A DNA stretch of 64,000 bases from Crotophaga sulcirostris (lineage: Eukaryota; Chordata; Aves; Cuculiformes; Crotophagidae). The stretch spans positions 1,106,459 to 1,170,458 of the forward strand of contig VYZB01000195.1 of the NCBI GenBank assembly GCA_013397455.1, in the 5' to 3' direction. Below the pieces are notes generated by a model that was given only the letters and a program-made list of their open reading frames with translations, was not told where the DNA came from and searched no databases. The position numbers were made by a program, and so were the translations under genes. Each line of letters opens with the position of its first letter. The first letter of the stretch is position 1. Below, one piece after another: positions 36,462-48,118 of this stretch.

Positions 36462-39400
36462 ATGTCTCTGCCGGGGAGCCGACGCTCGTCCACCGGATCA
36501 CGGAGGTGAATATGGTTCGGCCTCTCGCGCCTGGCACTGGGCAACGATCTCCACCTCCACCACGAGCTGCCACTTTGCGGCACGAATGCCCAGCCCAGCT
36601 TTTGGGGGGGTGCATGTCGCTGCACAGCACTTTCCCATCGGTGCATGCAGCCCCTGAGCACTGCACCCCCCATCTGGCTGTGCTGCGGCCGGGACCGACC
36701 CCTCTGTCTGTCCAGGCAAAGGCAGGCGGGGGCTGAGGGCCCTGGCAGCGGCGCAAGGGCACTGGCGTTGGGGCTGTGAAGCTGGGAGGCATGTTAGCAC
36801 TTGGAAAGCCTCTCCTTGACCTGCAGAGATAAAAAGCAAGAGAGAAAAGAGAGAAAAAAAGCTTTTATTCCCTTCCAAATACCTCCATGACCTGGGCTGC
36901 CATTATCCAGGTGCTGCCACCAGGCAGAGCAAGAAGGCAGATCATAGAATCATGGAATGGTTTGGGTTGGAAAGGACCTCAAAGCCCATCCAGTTCCACC
37001 CCCCTGCCATGGGCAGAGACACCTCCCACTGGATCGGGGGCTCAAAGCCCCATCCAACCTGGCCTTGAACATCTCCAGGGATGGGGCAGCTACCACCTCT
37101 CTGGGCAACCTGTGCCAGGACCTCCCCACCCTGACCGTGAAGAATTTCTTCCTGATGTCTAATCTAAAGCTTCCCCCTTCCAGTTTAAAGCTGTTCCCTC
37201 TCATCCTATCACTCCACGTCCTTGTAAAAAGCCCCTCCCATGTTTCTTTTAGACCCCATTAGATACTGGAAGGCTGCTCTAAGGTCTCCCTGGAGCCTTC
37301 TCTTTTCCAGGCTGAACAACCTCAACTCTCAGCCTGTCCTCATGGCACATCTGCCCATGGGTGGATGCTGAGCTGGCAGTGAGGTATCTTGAGCTCTGCC
37401 AGCGCCACACTCCGAGGGGGCTCCCCTGGGGCTCCTCGGGGTGCAGAGATGCTGTGCCAGCATCCTGGGGATGCCACGCTGGGGGCAGGGAGTGGGTGGG
37501 CAGCCCCCCCCCCCAGCCCTGCCTTTGTGCCTGTCACCATGTCTGTGCCATTTTGATCCCTGCTGTTTGTTTTGTCCTTTTGTCTTGTGTGTTCTCGGTG
37601 TGGTGGTTGGCAGTCGCGGGCTTTATGGACGGAGTGGCTTTGCCTCCTTCTTTAAGTCTTCAGCGCCCTCAGCCACTCGGCCTGAGACACAGCCTCTTCT
37701 CCCTGCCTCCAGGCGCCCCTCGCCCCCCGGGAGGGACACCTACGGCACCTCCTCGCTGAGCAGCAGCAGCAATTCTGGCTCCTGCAAGGGCAGCGACAGC
37801 AGCCCCACCCCAAGGTAACCCATCACCCGTGGCCCCAGGGTGGCTGCCGGGTGCCCCTGGGCAGGGGGAGCAGCACCTGTGCTGCCAGTGCTGATGCCCG
37901 GCGGGAACAGGAGCCGGTGGAGCGAGGCTGTGGCCTTGGCAGCTGGTGGAGCTGGAGCCAGCAGAGCCACTGGTGTGTCTCGCAGAAACCCCCACCATCC
38001 TCCCAACCTCTCCGTTGTCCTGTCTTCTCCCTGCCCGTCCCGCCGCCTGCCAGCCTGGCACCCCATCCGCTTCCCTCCTGTCCTGCCCTGGCTGTGGCTT
38101 GTGCGCTGCACGCATCCCTCCCTCTGCTCCTGAACCCCAAGGAGCACCTGGAGTCCTTTGGGACCAAAGGTGTGGTGGACAAGAGCTTCGTTTTCATCCC
38201 TTCATGCTGCCTGGCAGAGGTCTGGCAAGAGCGGGTGGCAACCTGGCTTCTCAGGAGGTTGCTCCCAGTGAGCTTGGGGCATGAACAGCCTGGACCAAGC
38301 CGTGGGACAAGCCCCAAGCTGCAGGATGGACACTGGCACCAGCCCTGCACTGGCATTTCAGGCCATCGCTGGGCTGAGCTCCTCCTGCCCATCCTCAGCT
38401 CCCTGCCAGCTCCCAGAGGTGGCATCAGATCTGAGAGATACAATGGGTGCAAGGATAACCTGGTGCTCAGAGCCCATGCACGCTGCAGCAGGGAGCGTGT
38501 GGCCACGCTGCTGCTGTGGGGTGTTGCAAGGTCATGGTCCTGCTTGGCTGCTCCTGATGCGATGGTTACATCTCTGGCCGGAGGCTGCTGATGCTGCTGG
38601 GCTGCTGCCACCATGCACGGGGGTTTGGGGCTGCCCTGCTCCATGCACAGAGTACCCACCAGCCTGCTGCCATGCACAAGGGTTTTGGTCTACCCTGCTG
38701 CAATGCAGGAGCATCTTGTGCTGCGTACAGCTCTACATGCCTTCAAGCCCTGACATGCAGCCCTGGCCAGGCCCTGCTCTCCATGCTGTCCTGGGCTGTG
38801 GGCCAGGGACATCACCTCATCCACCCCGGTGGTGGCATGAGGAGGGTCCAGATGTGCCCTCATCCCAGCCCAGAGCAGATGCTGGATGGCCCAGCTTTCT
38901 CTCCATGGGCAGGACAGCCACCAGCTCCACAGCTGCTCCATCCCGAACCCTCCCCTTACCCATCTTCCACCTCCATCCCTAACGGGGCTGCTCCCACTCT
39001 GGGCTCTCCATCCATACCTGCCATTCCCTGAAAAGCTCGCTCTGGGCACAGAGGCCTCGGCGCCCACCTTCTCCTGCCCTGTTCATGCACCCACTGCCCT
39101 GATGCTGTGCCAGTGGGGTTGGGACCTGCACCCCCCCTCCCACTGCCAGCACAGCCCCCTGAGACACCCGTCCTGCCTGCAGAGCTCCTCTGGGGCTGCA
39201 CACCCTGAGAGGTCCATCTGCTGAGCCCATGGTGGCCCCAGCGCCGGCGGGTGGGTGACAGCTGTGTCCCTGCAGACGCTCGTCCAAGTACAACCTCTGC
39301 AGTGACAACCATGGGATAAAGCCACCGACGCCGGAGCAGTACCTGACCCCCCTGCAGCAGAAGGAGGTCTGCATCAGGCACCTGAAAGCTCGCCTGAAGG

Positions 39401-41236
39401 ACACGCAGGAGCGGCTGCAGGACAGGTGAGCGTGGGGGCAGTGGGCACAGACCACCCCGGCACAGGGTCCACCAGGAAAAGTCCCAGCCACCACTGCCTG
39501 CAATGGCAGCTCCTGTCTGGGACTGGTCCTTCTGGGGTTTCTGACTTCCCAACACCCCATTTTGTCCTCGGGCTCATGCCCAGGCAGGGATTTCACAGCT
39601 TTTCAGGCACAGAGGCATCTGGCACTGCTGCCCATCCCACTGGGGAGCCGTGCATCCAGGGGCCACAGAGCCCATAGGTCCCACCTGCGCTGGCTGCGCC
39701 CTCCCCTGTGCCCCCAGTTAAGTCTCTGCCGCGCTTTTTCTGAATTTCAGCGTCAGAGAGTGGCTAATCCCCATCTGCTCCTCTCAGGCTTAGGCACGTC
39801 CTGGCCGGCGTGCCAGCTGCCACGCGCCCGCCTGGGGCACCTGCCTGGCTCCACACAGCCCTCAGGAGCCCTGGGCTCTGCTTCCCCTCCAGGAAGGGGC
39901 CGAGCATCTTTCCCAAATGTCCTCAAGCATCCCTCCTGAGGGTCCCCAAGCATCTTTATCGAAGGTCCCCAACCCCCTGGATCTATTCCTGGGTCCCAGA
40001 CATGGGTGTTACTGGGTGATCTGGCTCCAACTCAGTGTCAGGCACATGAGGACAGGGCTGGCCCCACAGCGCTCTCAGCACCGTGGTGGTGCCCTCCCCA
40101 TCTCTCACAGGGATGCTGAGATTGAAGACCTGAAGACGCAGCTGTCACGGATGCAGGAGGACTGGATCGAGGAGGAGTGCCACCGCGTGGAAGCCCAGCT
40201 GGCACTGAAAGAGGCCCGCAAGGAGATCAAGCAGCTGAAGCAAGTCATTGACACGGTGAAGAACAACCTGCTGGAGAAGGACAAGGGGCTCCAGAAGTAT
40301 TTTGTGGACATCAACATCCAGAACAAGAAGCTGGAGACGCTGCTGCACAGCATGGAGGTGGCACAGAACGGGGCCCTGAAGGAGGAGGGGGCCGGTGAGT
40401 CGGCCGGGGGGTCCCCAGCCCGATCCCTCACCCGCAGCTCCACCTACACCAAGCTGAGCGACCAGGGCGCCGGGGACCGCAACGTGGGGGGCTCGCAGAC
40501 CATCTCGCTGGACGAGGGGGCCGACAGTGGTTTCGTTGGGGCGGAGGAGGCTCCTGGCCACACGGACCCGCTGGACGGGGAGGGTGAGCCCGGTACCCGC
40601 TTGCCCCCCAGCTCGACCTACGAGAAGCTGCTGGGGCTGCGGGGCGGCGTGGAGGCTGGGGTGCAGGCCAGCTGCATGCAGGAACGGGCCATCCAGACGG
40701 ACTTCGTGCCCTGCCAGCCCGACCTGGACACCATCCTGGAGAAGGTGATGAAGTCCCAGGCTTGCAGCTTAGGCAGCCCCACCTCGGCCTGGGTCTCCGA
40801 GATGGAAGATGTGATGCCTGGCCCCGAGCTTTCCAACCCCACCGGGACCACGGACCTGCTGGTGGCCGAGCCCGACGCCGCGACAGTGGGTGCTGAGGTG
40901 GGTGCCCCTTGCAACCCAGCGGTGCGGCAGCCGTCCAGCACCAACCCCTCTGTGGCCATTGCTTGCGCGGTGGAGGAGGAGGTGACAGAGGTGACGGGCT
41001 GCGAGGCTGCCACATCCAAGAGCTACTGGAGCCGCCACTTCATCGTGGATCTGCTGGCGGTGGTGGTGCCCGCGGTGCCCACGGTAGCCTGGCTGTGCCG
41101 CTCACAGCGCCGGCAGGGCCAGCCCATCTACAACATCAGCTCGCTGCTGCGCGGCTGCTGCACCGTCGCCCTCCACTCCATCCGCAGGATGGGCTGTCGC
41201 CCCGTCGCCAGCCCCGGGGGCAGCACCCAGCCCTGA
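36462..41236 (+). CDS. SNPH: SNPH, syntaphilin, 473 aa, 4 coding exons
   Basis: Syntaphilin docks mitochondria to axonal microtubules and was first described as a syntaxin-1 binding inhibitor of SNARE assembly. Coding exons are 36462-36505, 37713-37814, 39276-39425 and 40111-41236; all junctions are GT-AG and total 1422 nt with stop. Residues 1-14 read MSLPGSRRSSTGSR. Exon 2 gives TYGTSSLSSSSNSGS. Exon 3 gives SDNHGIKPPTPEQYLTPLQQ. Exon 4 opens with the coiled coil (about 100-185: EDLKTQLSRMQEDWIEEE), then a Ser/Gly-rich middle containing AGVQASCMQERAIQTDFV. The C-terminal hydrophobic mitochondrial anchor (about 409-427) is followed by CRSQRRQGQPIYNISSLLRG. Length and the single large last exon match the family (human about 494). 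The coiled coil and C terminus are nearly unchanged; the 230-400 region diverges. The start ATG lies in CAGCGATGT and the noncoding 5' exons were not located. An alternative acceptor upstream of exon 2 is described in the findings. Confidence 0.95.
36941..37346 (-). mobile_element. CR1 LINE 3' fragment in SNPH intron 1
   Basis: Begins with octamers ATCATAGAATCATGGAATGG, then CCCCCTGCCATGGGCAGAGA, CCTTGAACATCTCCAGGGAT, and ends in AGGCTGAACAACCTCAACTC. Confidence 0.95.
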
Positions 41237-42730
41237 CCCCCCCCAGATGCCCCCTGCCCACCCCACGGACCCGACTGCTGATTGTAAAGCCCTGGCGTGT
41301 TCCCACTCTCTGGGGGTCCTTTCTTGGCTCCAGGTCCCTTATGCACCCCCAGGGGTGGGAAAGGGTTGGGGGGGGGTCTGTGGGTGTGTGGGGACATGGT
41401 GTCCCCCCAGCTCCGTTGTCCTGGAGGAGGGACAGGACTGTTGCTGGAGAAGTGGTGCCAAGCGGTGATGCAGGACGTGGCACCGAGCATCACGGTGCGA
41501 CCCATCTACCCGATGGACGCTGCTGCCCAACCACTGCCCGGTGCCTCCAGCTGCAGGGGGGCTGCACCCCGAGGTGGGCACTCTTCCTGCATTGCACTTG
41601 CTTCCCGGTTGTCCTTGCCCTGCCCCACAGCCAGCCCTGCCACCTGGGGGATGGTGAGGAGCTGCCTGGCAGTGGGGAGAGCTGGGGGGCTGCAGCAGGG
41701 AGAGCTGGGGGGGGCTGCAGTGGGACCCCCTGGCTGCTTTTCTTGCTCCTGGTGCAGGTTGCAGAACAACAGCAAAGTCTGGCTGCAGGTGGGAGGACGG
41801 TGGGAACCCACCTGGGCCCAGGGACCTGGTCTGGACTGGGTTTGGGAGGCGGTGGGAGCCCACAGGACACCTTCACCCTGGCCTGCTGACCCACTTTGGT
41901 GTTCATCCCACTCCCTCCAACAGGACAGGGTCCTGGCCAGGCCCTGTTCAGCACTGGGAGATGCCTCCCTGCACTAGGACGGAGCTGGGCTGCATCACCC
42001 ACTGCATCCCCGGTGCCACGGAGCGAGGCTGAGCAGCCCCGGGGAAGCCTTGGTCCCTCCCTCCCTTTGCTTTGCACTATGTTCACTTTTTTTTGAGGGG
42101 TTCAGACTGAAGCCCTGTTGTTGGGGGCTGAGGTGGGGGAGAATCCCCAGCTCTGGCTCTGGCTGCCAGCACCGGGGGCTGTCGTGGTGATGCTGGTGGT
42201 GCTGGTGATGCCATCCTGTGCTGGGGCTCGGGGGTGCCTTTGGGAGAAGCAGCGAGGAGGTGCAGGGTGCCCTTGCCTGCCCCAGGGCAGCCGAATCCCT
42301 GCTTTGCTGGTGGCCTCTGGATGAAAATGCCTTTTTTATTTTTTTTTGAAAAGCAAAGACAGCAAGGATTGCTCGGTGAGGGCTGGGGAGACGCGAGACT
42401 GGGGGCTCCCCAGGGCGCTCCCACCCCATGAATGTCTGTGGCTTCTTTGTGACTTGAACAAACCATGTTCCCCCCACCCCGCTCCACCACCCTGGGAGCT
42501 GGCGATGCTCCACGTGCCGGCATCCAGTGGTCCCCAAAGGGGCACGAACTGCGTCCCCCACATTTCCCACATCCCCTGGCCAGAGCTGGGGTGCACGGGG
42601 TGAGGGATGTGGGGAGAGCCAGGCGCAGCCGGGGCGGTGGGTGTGAGCAGAGCTAGGATACGCGCCTCTTGTGCAATGTATTTGTGGATCTGTGTACACG
42701 TCTGTTAGACCATCCAAAGCTTTGCCAAGA

Positions 42731-42736
42731 AATAAA
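42731..42736 (+). terminator. proximal poly(A) signal AATAAA, SNPH
   Basis: AATAAA in CAAGAAATAAATGTAAC within the AT-rich 3' UTR; no strong GT-rich element directly after it. Confidence 0.45.
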
Positions 42737-42865
42737 TGTAACAGATACATTTGAAAAGACAAATCTATATAATATATTTTTTAAATACAGAACTGAAAAA
42801 GCTGTAAACCCCTCCCCCCCTTCTCTTGTGTGCCCTGTCCTGTACTTGCTGTCTGTGGTGGATGT

Positions 42866-42871
42866 AATAAA
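42866..42871 (+). terminator. distal poly(A) signal AATAAA, SNPH
   Basis: AATAAA followed at once by CGTCGCTGGGTCTGTGTCTG, a good GT-rich downstream element. It lies about 270 bases from the SDCBP2 stop codon on the other strand. Confidence 0.65.
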
Positions 42872-43140
42872 CGTCGCTGGGTCTGTGTCTGCTTTGGCTG
42901 GAGCCAGCCTTTGGCGTCTGCCCCGAGGGGCGCTGGCCCAAGCAGGGACACAGGGGGACACGGGGAGAAATGTGCCCCATCCCTGCTGATGAGAGGGAGG
43001 AGAGGACATTACAGGTCCCCTGTGCCCCCCAGCAGCCACACCAGCTTCTGGAGGGGTGAGGGATTTTGTGCTGCTTTGGGGGATGCTGTGGGGGTCCCTT
43101 CCGCAGCCCCTCCGAACGTCCAGGGATGGCAGCGAGTGCG

Positions 43141-45599
43141 TCACAGGTCGGGGATGGAGTGGTCCATGGCTGACTTCACCTGCCCCGCTGAGAGCCTGGG
43201 CACAGGGATGGGTGCTCAGTGTGGGGAGCCTGGAGGGCCCTTGGAAGGCCCCAGGGGTCCCGCAGGGTGGGGGTGGGCACCACAGCCCTGTGATCTCACC
43301 TTTTGACCATGTGCTCATAGATCACGGTGGGGATGATGGTCAGCGTGACCACGTTCCCAGCGCCCGCCAGCACGTCCATGAGCTTCTTATCCTACAGGAG
43401 AGAGTGGGTGGGTCCTGTGGGTGCCCAGCTCTGCCCACCATCCCCTGGCAGCTCCGTACGGCTTGCCTGGCTGCATCCTGGGCGCATTCCGTGCCGCCGG
43501 CTGTGCACAGCCCCTACCTTCATGCCGATGACGTTCTGGCCGTTCACCTCGCAGATGCAGTGGTGGGTGAGGAGGCCGTTGCGGGCGGCAGAGCTGTCCT
43601 TGGCCAGAGACACGATTTTCCCCTTCTTGACCACGACACCGATGTGGCCGTTGCTGTCCTTGTGCAGCGTGACCGTGCGCTGGAAAGGCCTGTGGGGATA
43701 GCGGGGTCAGCGCCGGCATCGCTGCCAGCATCGCCCACCTGCTCACCACTCACCTGTCCCGCACCACCATGACGATCTTCTCCGGGGACGCCTTCTTCAG
43801 CACCCGCTGTGCCTTGTCACTGCTCCAGCCCGCACAGTTCTTGCCATCAATCTGCAGGATCTGGTCACCAAAGCGGAGCCCCACCAGTGCCGCCGGCGAG
43901 TTGGCTTTCACCAGCTGCACGAAGATGCCCTGGGGACATGGAGGGAGCAATGGTACTGGGATTGGACAGCAGTGCCAGGCCAGGTATCATGGAATCATAC
44001 AATGGTTTGGGTTGGAAGGGACCTTAAAGATCATCCAATTCCACTCCCCTGCCATGAGCAGGGACACCTCCCACTGGATCAGGGTGCTCAAAGCCCCATC
44101 CAGCCTGGTCTTGAACATGCCATGTCACACATTGCCACGTCGTCATGCACTGTGCCGCGAGGACAGGCTGAGAGAGTTGCTCAGCCTGGAGAAGAGAAGG
44201 CTGTGGGGAGACCTTAGAGCAGCCTCCCAGTACTGAAAGGGGCTCCAGGAAAGCTGGGGAGGGGCTCTTCATCAGGGAGTGCAGGGATAGGATGAGGGGA
44301 AACGGTTTTCAGCTGCAATAGGGGAGACTGAGATGAGATCTTAGGAAGAAACATTTTCCTGTGAGGGTGGAGAAACCCTGGCACAGGTTGTCCAGGGAAT
44401 CTGTGGCTGCCCCTTCCCTGGAGGTGTTCAAGGCCAGGTTGGATGGGGCTTTGAGCACCCTAATTCAGTGGGAGGTGTCCCTGCCCATGGCAGGGGGTGT
44501 GGAACTGGATGGGCTTTGAGATCCCTTCCAACCCAAACCATCCCATGATTCCATGATTCTACATCACCCTGTGCTGCACTGTCATGCTCATGCCATGTCC
44601 CACCGTGCCATGCCAAGCACCACCCCGTGCCAGCCCAGTCCCCTCACCTGGTCGACGTTTTTCAGCTGCAGCCCCGTCTTGCCCCGCTCGTCCTTGCAGA
44701 GGTGGATCTCCCGCACCCCTGGCTTGATCTCTGCCCGGCGCATCCCCGCGTTGTTCCCACTCAGGGGGGCAACGACTTGGCCCGCGGCTGGCCCCACGGG
44801 GGTCAGCGCCTGCGAGAGCCCAGGGTCAGTGGGGCTGCTGGAGCACAGGACCCTGCACACCTCAGCCCTTGGGGGGGATGCTGTGTCCCTTCCCTGGGCA
44901 GGATGCAGTCCCGGAGGGACCCCCCGTCAGCATCGAAGCTGTGGAACAGGGAGGGAGCCCCACGTAGGGCGGGTGGGAGCTGCCAGCCTGGACACCTACG
45001 GTGCTGCCTTCGGGGAACAGGTTCTTCTGGATCTCTTCGCTGGAGAGCGCAAGCCCCATGTAGTTCTCCAGCTCGGCCAGGTTGGGGTACAGCACGGGAG
45101 GCTCTGTGGGACACACCGAGGTGGCCTCAGCACAGGGGGTCCCCAGTCCACATCACCTCACCCCCCCTGGGAGCACCCTGACACCGTGGGCCAAAAAACG
45201 GCACAAGGGACACCTCAGGGGATGGGCCAGGGGAAAGAAACCCCCAAATCCCACCCTCTACCCATGCTCAGCTGAGCTCCCCCCACGTGGTGGGCATCGC
45301 TCCCCCCACACCCAGGCAGCCCCTCGGCAGGGATTGTCCATCACAACCTGTGCTACTGGTGCCTGAGAGGAGCTTTGGCTTCTCGGTGACCACCGTGGTG
45401 GCAGGGGTCCTCACCCCTGCGGCCGCCTGTGCCTGCCAAGAGATGGTGTTTGCTTGAGGCTGCTCCCCCGGCCGTGGGGACCCTCCAGGGGCAGGACCCC
45501 CATCGAGGTCTGCTCAGCCCCCAGCGCTGCTGCGCTGCCACTGACCTGCAAGATCTGGTGGCCCTTCATGTCCTCCAGGGAAGGGTAAAGTGTTGCCAT
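43141..45599 (-). CDS. SDCBP2: SDCBP2, syntenin-2, tandem-PDZ adaptor, 299 aa, 8 coding exons
   Basis: Syntenin-2 binds C-terminal peptides of membrane proteins and PtdIns(4,5)P2 through two PDZ domains. In minus-strand order the exons are 45599-45546, 45432-45348, 45103-45000, 44809-44648, 43929-43754, 43689-43518, 43391-43300 and 43195-43141; the 900-nt chain is in frame at every GT-AG junction. Residues 1-113 are the N-terminal region ([37 protein letters not shown]). PDZ1 (about 114-194) has [17 protein letters not shown] with the GKTGLQL ligand loop and [23 protein letters not shown]2 (about 197-275) has [20 protein letters not shown] and [20 protein letters not shown]. The tail ends AMDHSIPDL. 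The human protein is 292 residues. SDCBP (syntenin-1) is excluded by the C terminus and by synteny with SNPH and FKBP1A. Intron 44647-43930 carries two CR1 copies in opposite orientation. Translation is taken from ATG 45599; an in-frame GTG lies 4 codons upstream. Confidence 0.95.
43987..44117 (-). mobile_element. CR1 LINE 3' end, minus orientation, in SDCBP2 intron
   Basis: ATCATGGAATCATACAATGG, then GGGTTGGAAGGGACCTTAAA and CCTCCCACTGGATCAGGGTG. Confidence 0.93.
44156..44566 (+). mobile_element. CR1 LINE 3' fragment, plus orientation, in the same SDCBP2 intron
   Basis: Contains GACAGGCTGAGAGAGTTGCT, GCAGCCTCCCAGTACTGAAA, GGAGGTGTTCAAGGCCAGGT, CCCTTCCAACCCAAACCATC and octamers ATGATTCCATGATTCTA. 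Its last 140 bases are the inverted complement of 43987-44117. Confidence 0.95.
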
Positions 45600-46184
45600 C
45601 GCTGCTGCCACAGCCGTGCCTGGGGACAGGGGGGTTCAGGGATGGGGTGCCTTTCCCCGAGGATTCCTCCTGGCTCCGTGTGCCAGAGATGGGCTGTCAC
45701 CCCAGGGCCTCTGGTGTGACTCAGTGCTGTGTCACCAGGGCCGCCGCCTCCGTCACTTCCCAGTAGCTGGGACACAGGTAGCTGCATGCCAGGCACGGGC
45801 ACCCTGGGCATCGCTCGGCCAGCAGTGGGTTGTGCTCCCCATGTTCACCTGCCCAGTGTGGCCCTTCCAGCATCGCCCAGGCGTGGGAGCAGGATGGTCC
45901 ATGGGAACAGTGCATCTGACTGTTCCTCACTGCCTTCAAACCATCAGCCCCCTCCGTCGCCCAGTGCACCCCGTGCTGTGCCCGTGGTGAAGGCATGCCC
46001 CCACTCCTGCCCTGTGCCACTGCATGCCCCAAAAAGCTTCACCCAAACATCCAGACCCAGCTCTGAGCTCCGTGGGTACCAGACAGGATCCCACATGGAC
46101 CCCAGCAACTGCAGCATCCCCCCACCCAGCACCCCCGGATGGGTGAGACTCCCCTCAAGACCAGCTCTCTCCCCCTGGACTCAC

Positions 46185-46250
46185 CTGTCAGCAGCTCCTG
46201 GCTCTCTGGCTCTGTGTGCCACCCTCTGCCCAGCCCCGGGCTTTTAAAGC
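46185..46250 (-). promoter_or_regulatory. SDCBP2: SDCBP2 5' noncoding exon and TATA-like promoter
   Basis: On the minus strand a donor (CTGCTGACAG then GTGAGTCC) ends an exon at 46185. About 55-60 bases upstream lies GCTTTAAAAGCC (46250-46240), a TATA-like box. The coding exon's acceptor at about 45620 (GTCCCCAG) could receive this leader. Inferred from signals only. Confidence 0.45.
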
Positions 46251-46461
46251 CATGCCCAGCCCAGGGAGGGGCCAGGCAGCCTCAGCTGACCGCCCCCCCC
46301 AGGTAGGGCACAGGTGAGGAAGAGGAAGGTGAAGCCAAAGATGCACTGCAGGGATGGGGACAGAGGTGGCTTTCTGTGGGTTCAGGCACTGTGGGGGAGC
46401 AGGGATGGGGCTGTGCCCCCTGCCAGCCACCATGGTGACCCCCCCTCCCACTGCATCATCA

Positions 46462-46598
46462 CTTTCAAGGTTCAGTTGGACAGGGCTGTGAGCAACCTGC
46501 TCGAGCTGAAGACGTCCCTGCTCACTGCACGGGGGTGGGACTGGATGATCTATAAAGATCCCTTCCAACCCAAACCATTTTATGGTTCTGTGATTCTG
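46462..46598 (+). mobile_element. CR1 LINE 3' fragment
   Basis: ACTGGATGATCTATAAAGAT, CCCTTCCAACCCAAACCATT and octamers TTATGGTTCTGTGATTCTG. Confidence 0.9.
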
Positions 46599-47020
46599 CC
46601 AGCACTGGTGCAGGGTTTGGTGCCACCACAGCTCAGTGGCCCGGCCTGGGGTCCGAGGGTGCTGCCGGGGGGGTGATGTGGGGTCCCCACTGTGAGCAGC
46701 CCCGCGGGGGGTGCCGGCTCCTGCGCACACCTGGCTGCCCGGGCGCGTGGGGCTGACGTGGCTGTGACTGAGGTGTCGTGTCCCGCACCCTCCCAGCTGT
46801 CACCGCCAGTGCCCGGGCACGCGCCAGGCGTGACGGTCCCGTGGGAGTCCCGCGCCGCGGGCGGAACAGCTGAGTGGGCATGGAGCTCACCTGAGTCAGG
46901 GCATGGGGCAGACACAGGTGTCCTGCTGCTGCGGGACATTCCCGTGTCGCCCAGGTACTCAGCCTTCCAGCACCCACCTGTGACAGCCCTGTTGGCACTG
47001 GGGATGCCACAGGCCACCGC

Positions 47021-47535
47021 ATCACAGAATCACAGAATGTCCTGAGTTGGAAGGGACCCACAAGGATCATTGAGTCCAGCTCCTGTCCCTGCACAGGACA
47101 ACCCCAACATTCCCACCGTGTGGCTGAGGGCGTTGGCCAAATGCTGGAATTTTGTCAGGCTTGGTGCTGTGACTGCTACCCTAGGGAGCTGTTCCAGTGC
47201 TCCACCACCCTCTGGGGGAAGAACCTTTTCCTTATGTCCAACCTAACCCTCCCCAGCACATCTTCCTGCCATTCCCTTGGCTCCAGAGAGCAGAGTTCAG
47301 CACTGCTCCTCCTCCTCCCCTTGTGAGGAAGCTGCAGAGCACGATGAGGTCTCCCCTCAGTCTCTTTCAGGCTGAACAGACCCAGTGACTTCAGCTGCTG
47401 CTCACACACTTCCCCTCCAATCCCTTCACCAACTCCATGCCCTCCTCTGGACGCTCTCCAGTAGCTTCAGATCCTTTTTATCCTGTGGTGCCCAAACCTG
47501 CCCCCAGTGCTCAAGGTGGGGCCGCACCAGTGTGG
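47021..47535 (-). mobile_element. CR1 LINE 3' fragment, minus orientation
   Basis: Same subfamily as the copy at 10396-10905: ATCACAGAATCACAGAATGT, CATTGAGTCCAGCTCCTGTC, CTTTTCCTTATGTCCAACCT and AGTGCTCAAGGTGGGGCCGC. Confidence 0.95.
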
Positions 47536-47944
47536 GGCAGAGTGGGACCCCACAATCCAGGTCCTGTGGGCACCTGGCCGGGCCCGGAGCCGGTGGCACC
47601 AGCGCAGGACGTGGCTGGCACAGGGCCAGCCCCAGCAGCCAGGCCCGTCCCAGCTCCCGGCGCCTCCGCTCCCCTGTGCCAGGCCAGGAGGAAGCGTTTT
47701 ATTTACTGGTGTTATTTTTAGCCTGACGGTGCCCGGCTGCCTCAGCCAGCGCGGGACAGGAGCAGCCCCAGCACAGACAAACATGGCCAGGAGCAGCGGC
47801 AGGGAGATGCCCAACAGCAACCAAAGCAGGATGGTTCCCAGTGCCTGCCCCAAATCCCTCATCCCACCCCAAACTGGGGCTGGAAGTACCTGCACCCCAG
47901 GTGAAACTGTTGGAATAGCTCCAGAGTAGGCCACAAAGATGATG

Positions 47945-48118
47945 CAAGGGCTGGAGCACCTCTGCTATGACAGGCTGAGAGAGTTGGGGTTGTTCAGCCT
48001 GGAGAAGAGAAGGCTCCAGGGAGACCTTAGAGCAGCCTCCCAGTACTGAAAGGGGCTCCAGGAAAGCTGGGGAGAGATCTTTGAGGTCCCTTCCAACCCA
48101 AACCATTCCATGATTCTT
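47945..48118 (+). mobile_element. Internally deleted CR1 LINE
   Basis: ORF2-end sequence (GAGCACCTCTGCTATGACAG; GACCTTAGAGCAGCCTCCCA) jumps at about 48075 straight to the 3' terminal TTTGAGGTCCCTTCCAACCC and TCCATGATTC. Confidence 0.92.

Larger units (their letters stand above)
41237..42890 (+). other. SNPH: SNPH 3' UTR
   Basis: About 1.6 kb from the SNPH stop to the last AATAAA. The distal part (42650-42880) turns AT-rich, with CTATATAATATATTTTTTAA, in contrast to the GC-rich proximal part. Confidence 0.65.

Noticed and set aside
40105..41038. Several minus-strand frames over the last SNPH exon
   Set aside because: Shadows of the SNPH coding frame, which is strongly supported by family motifs.
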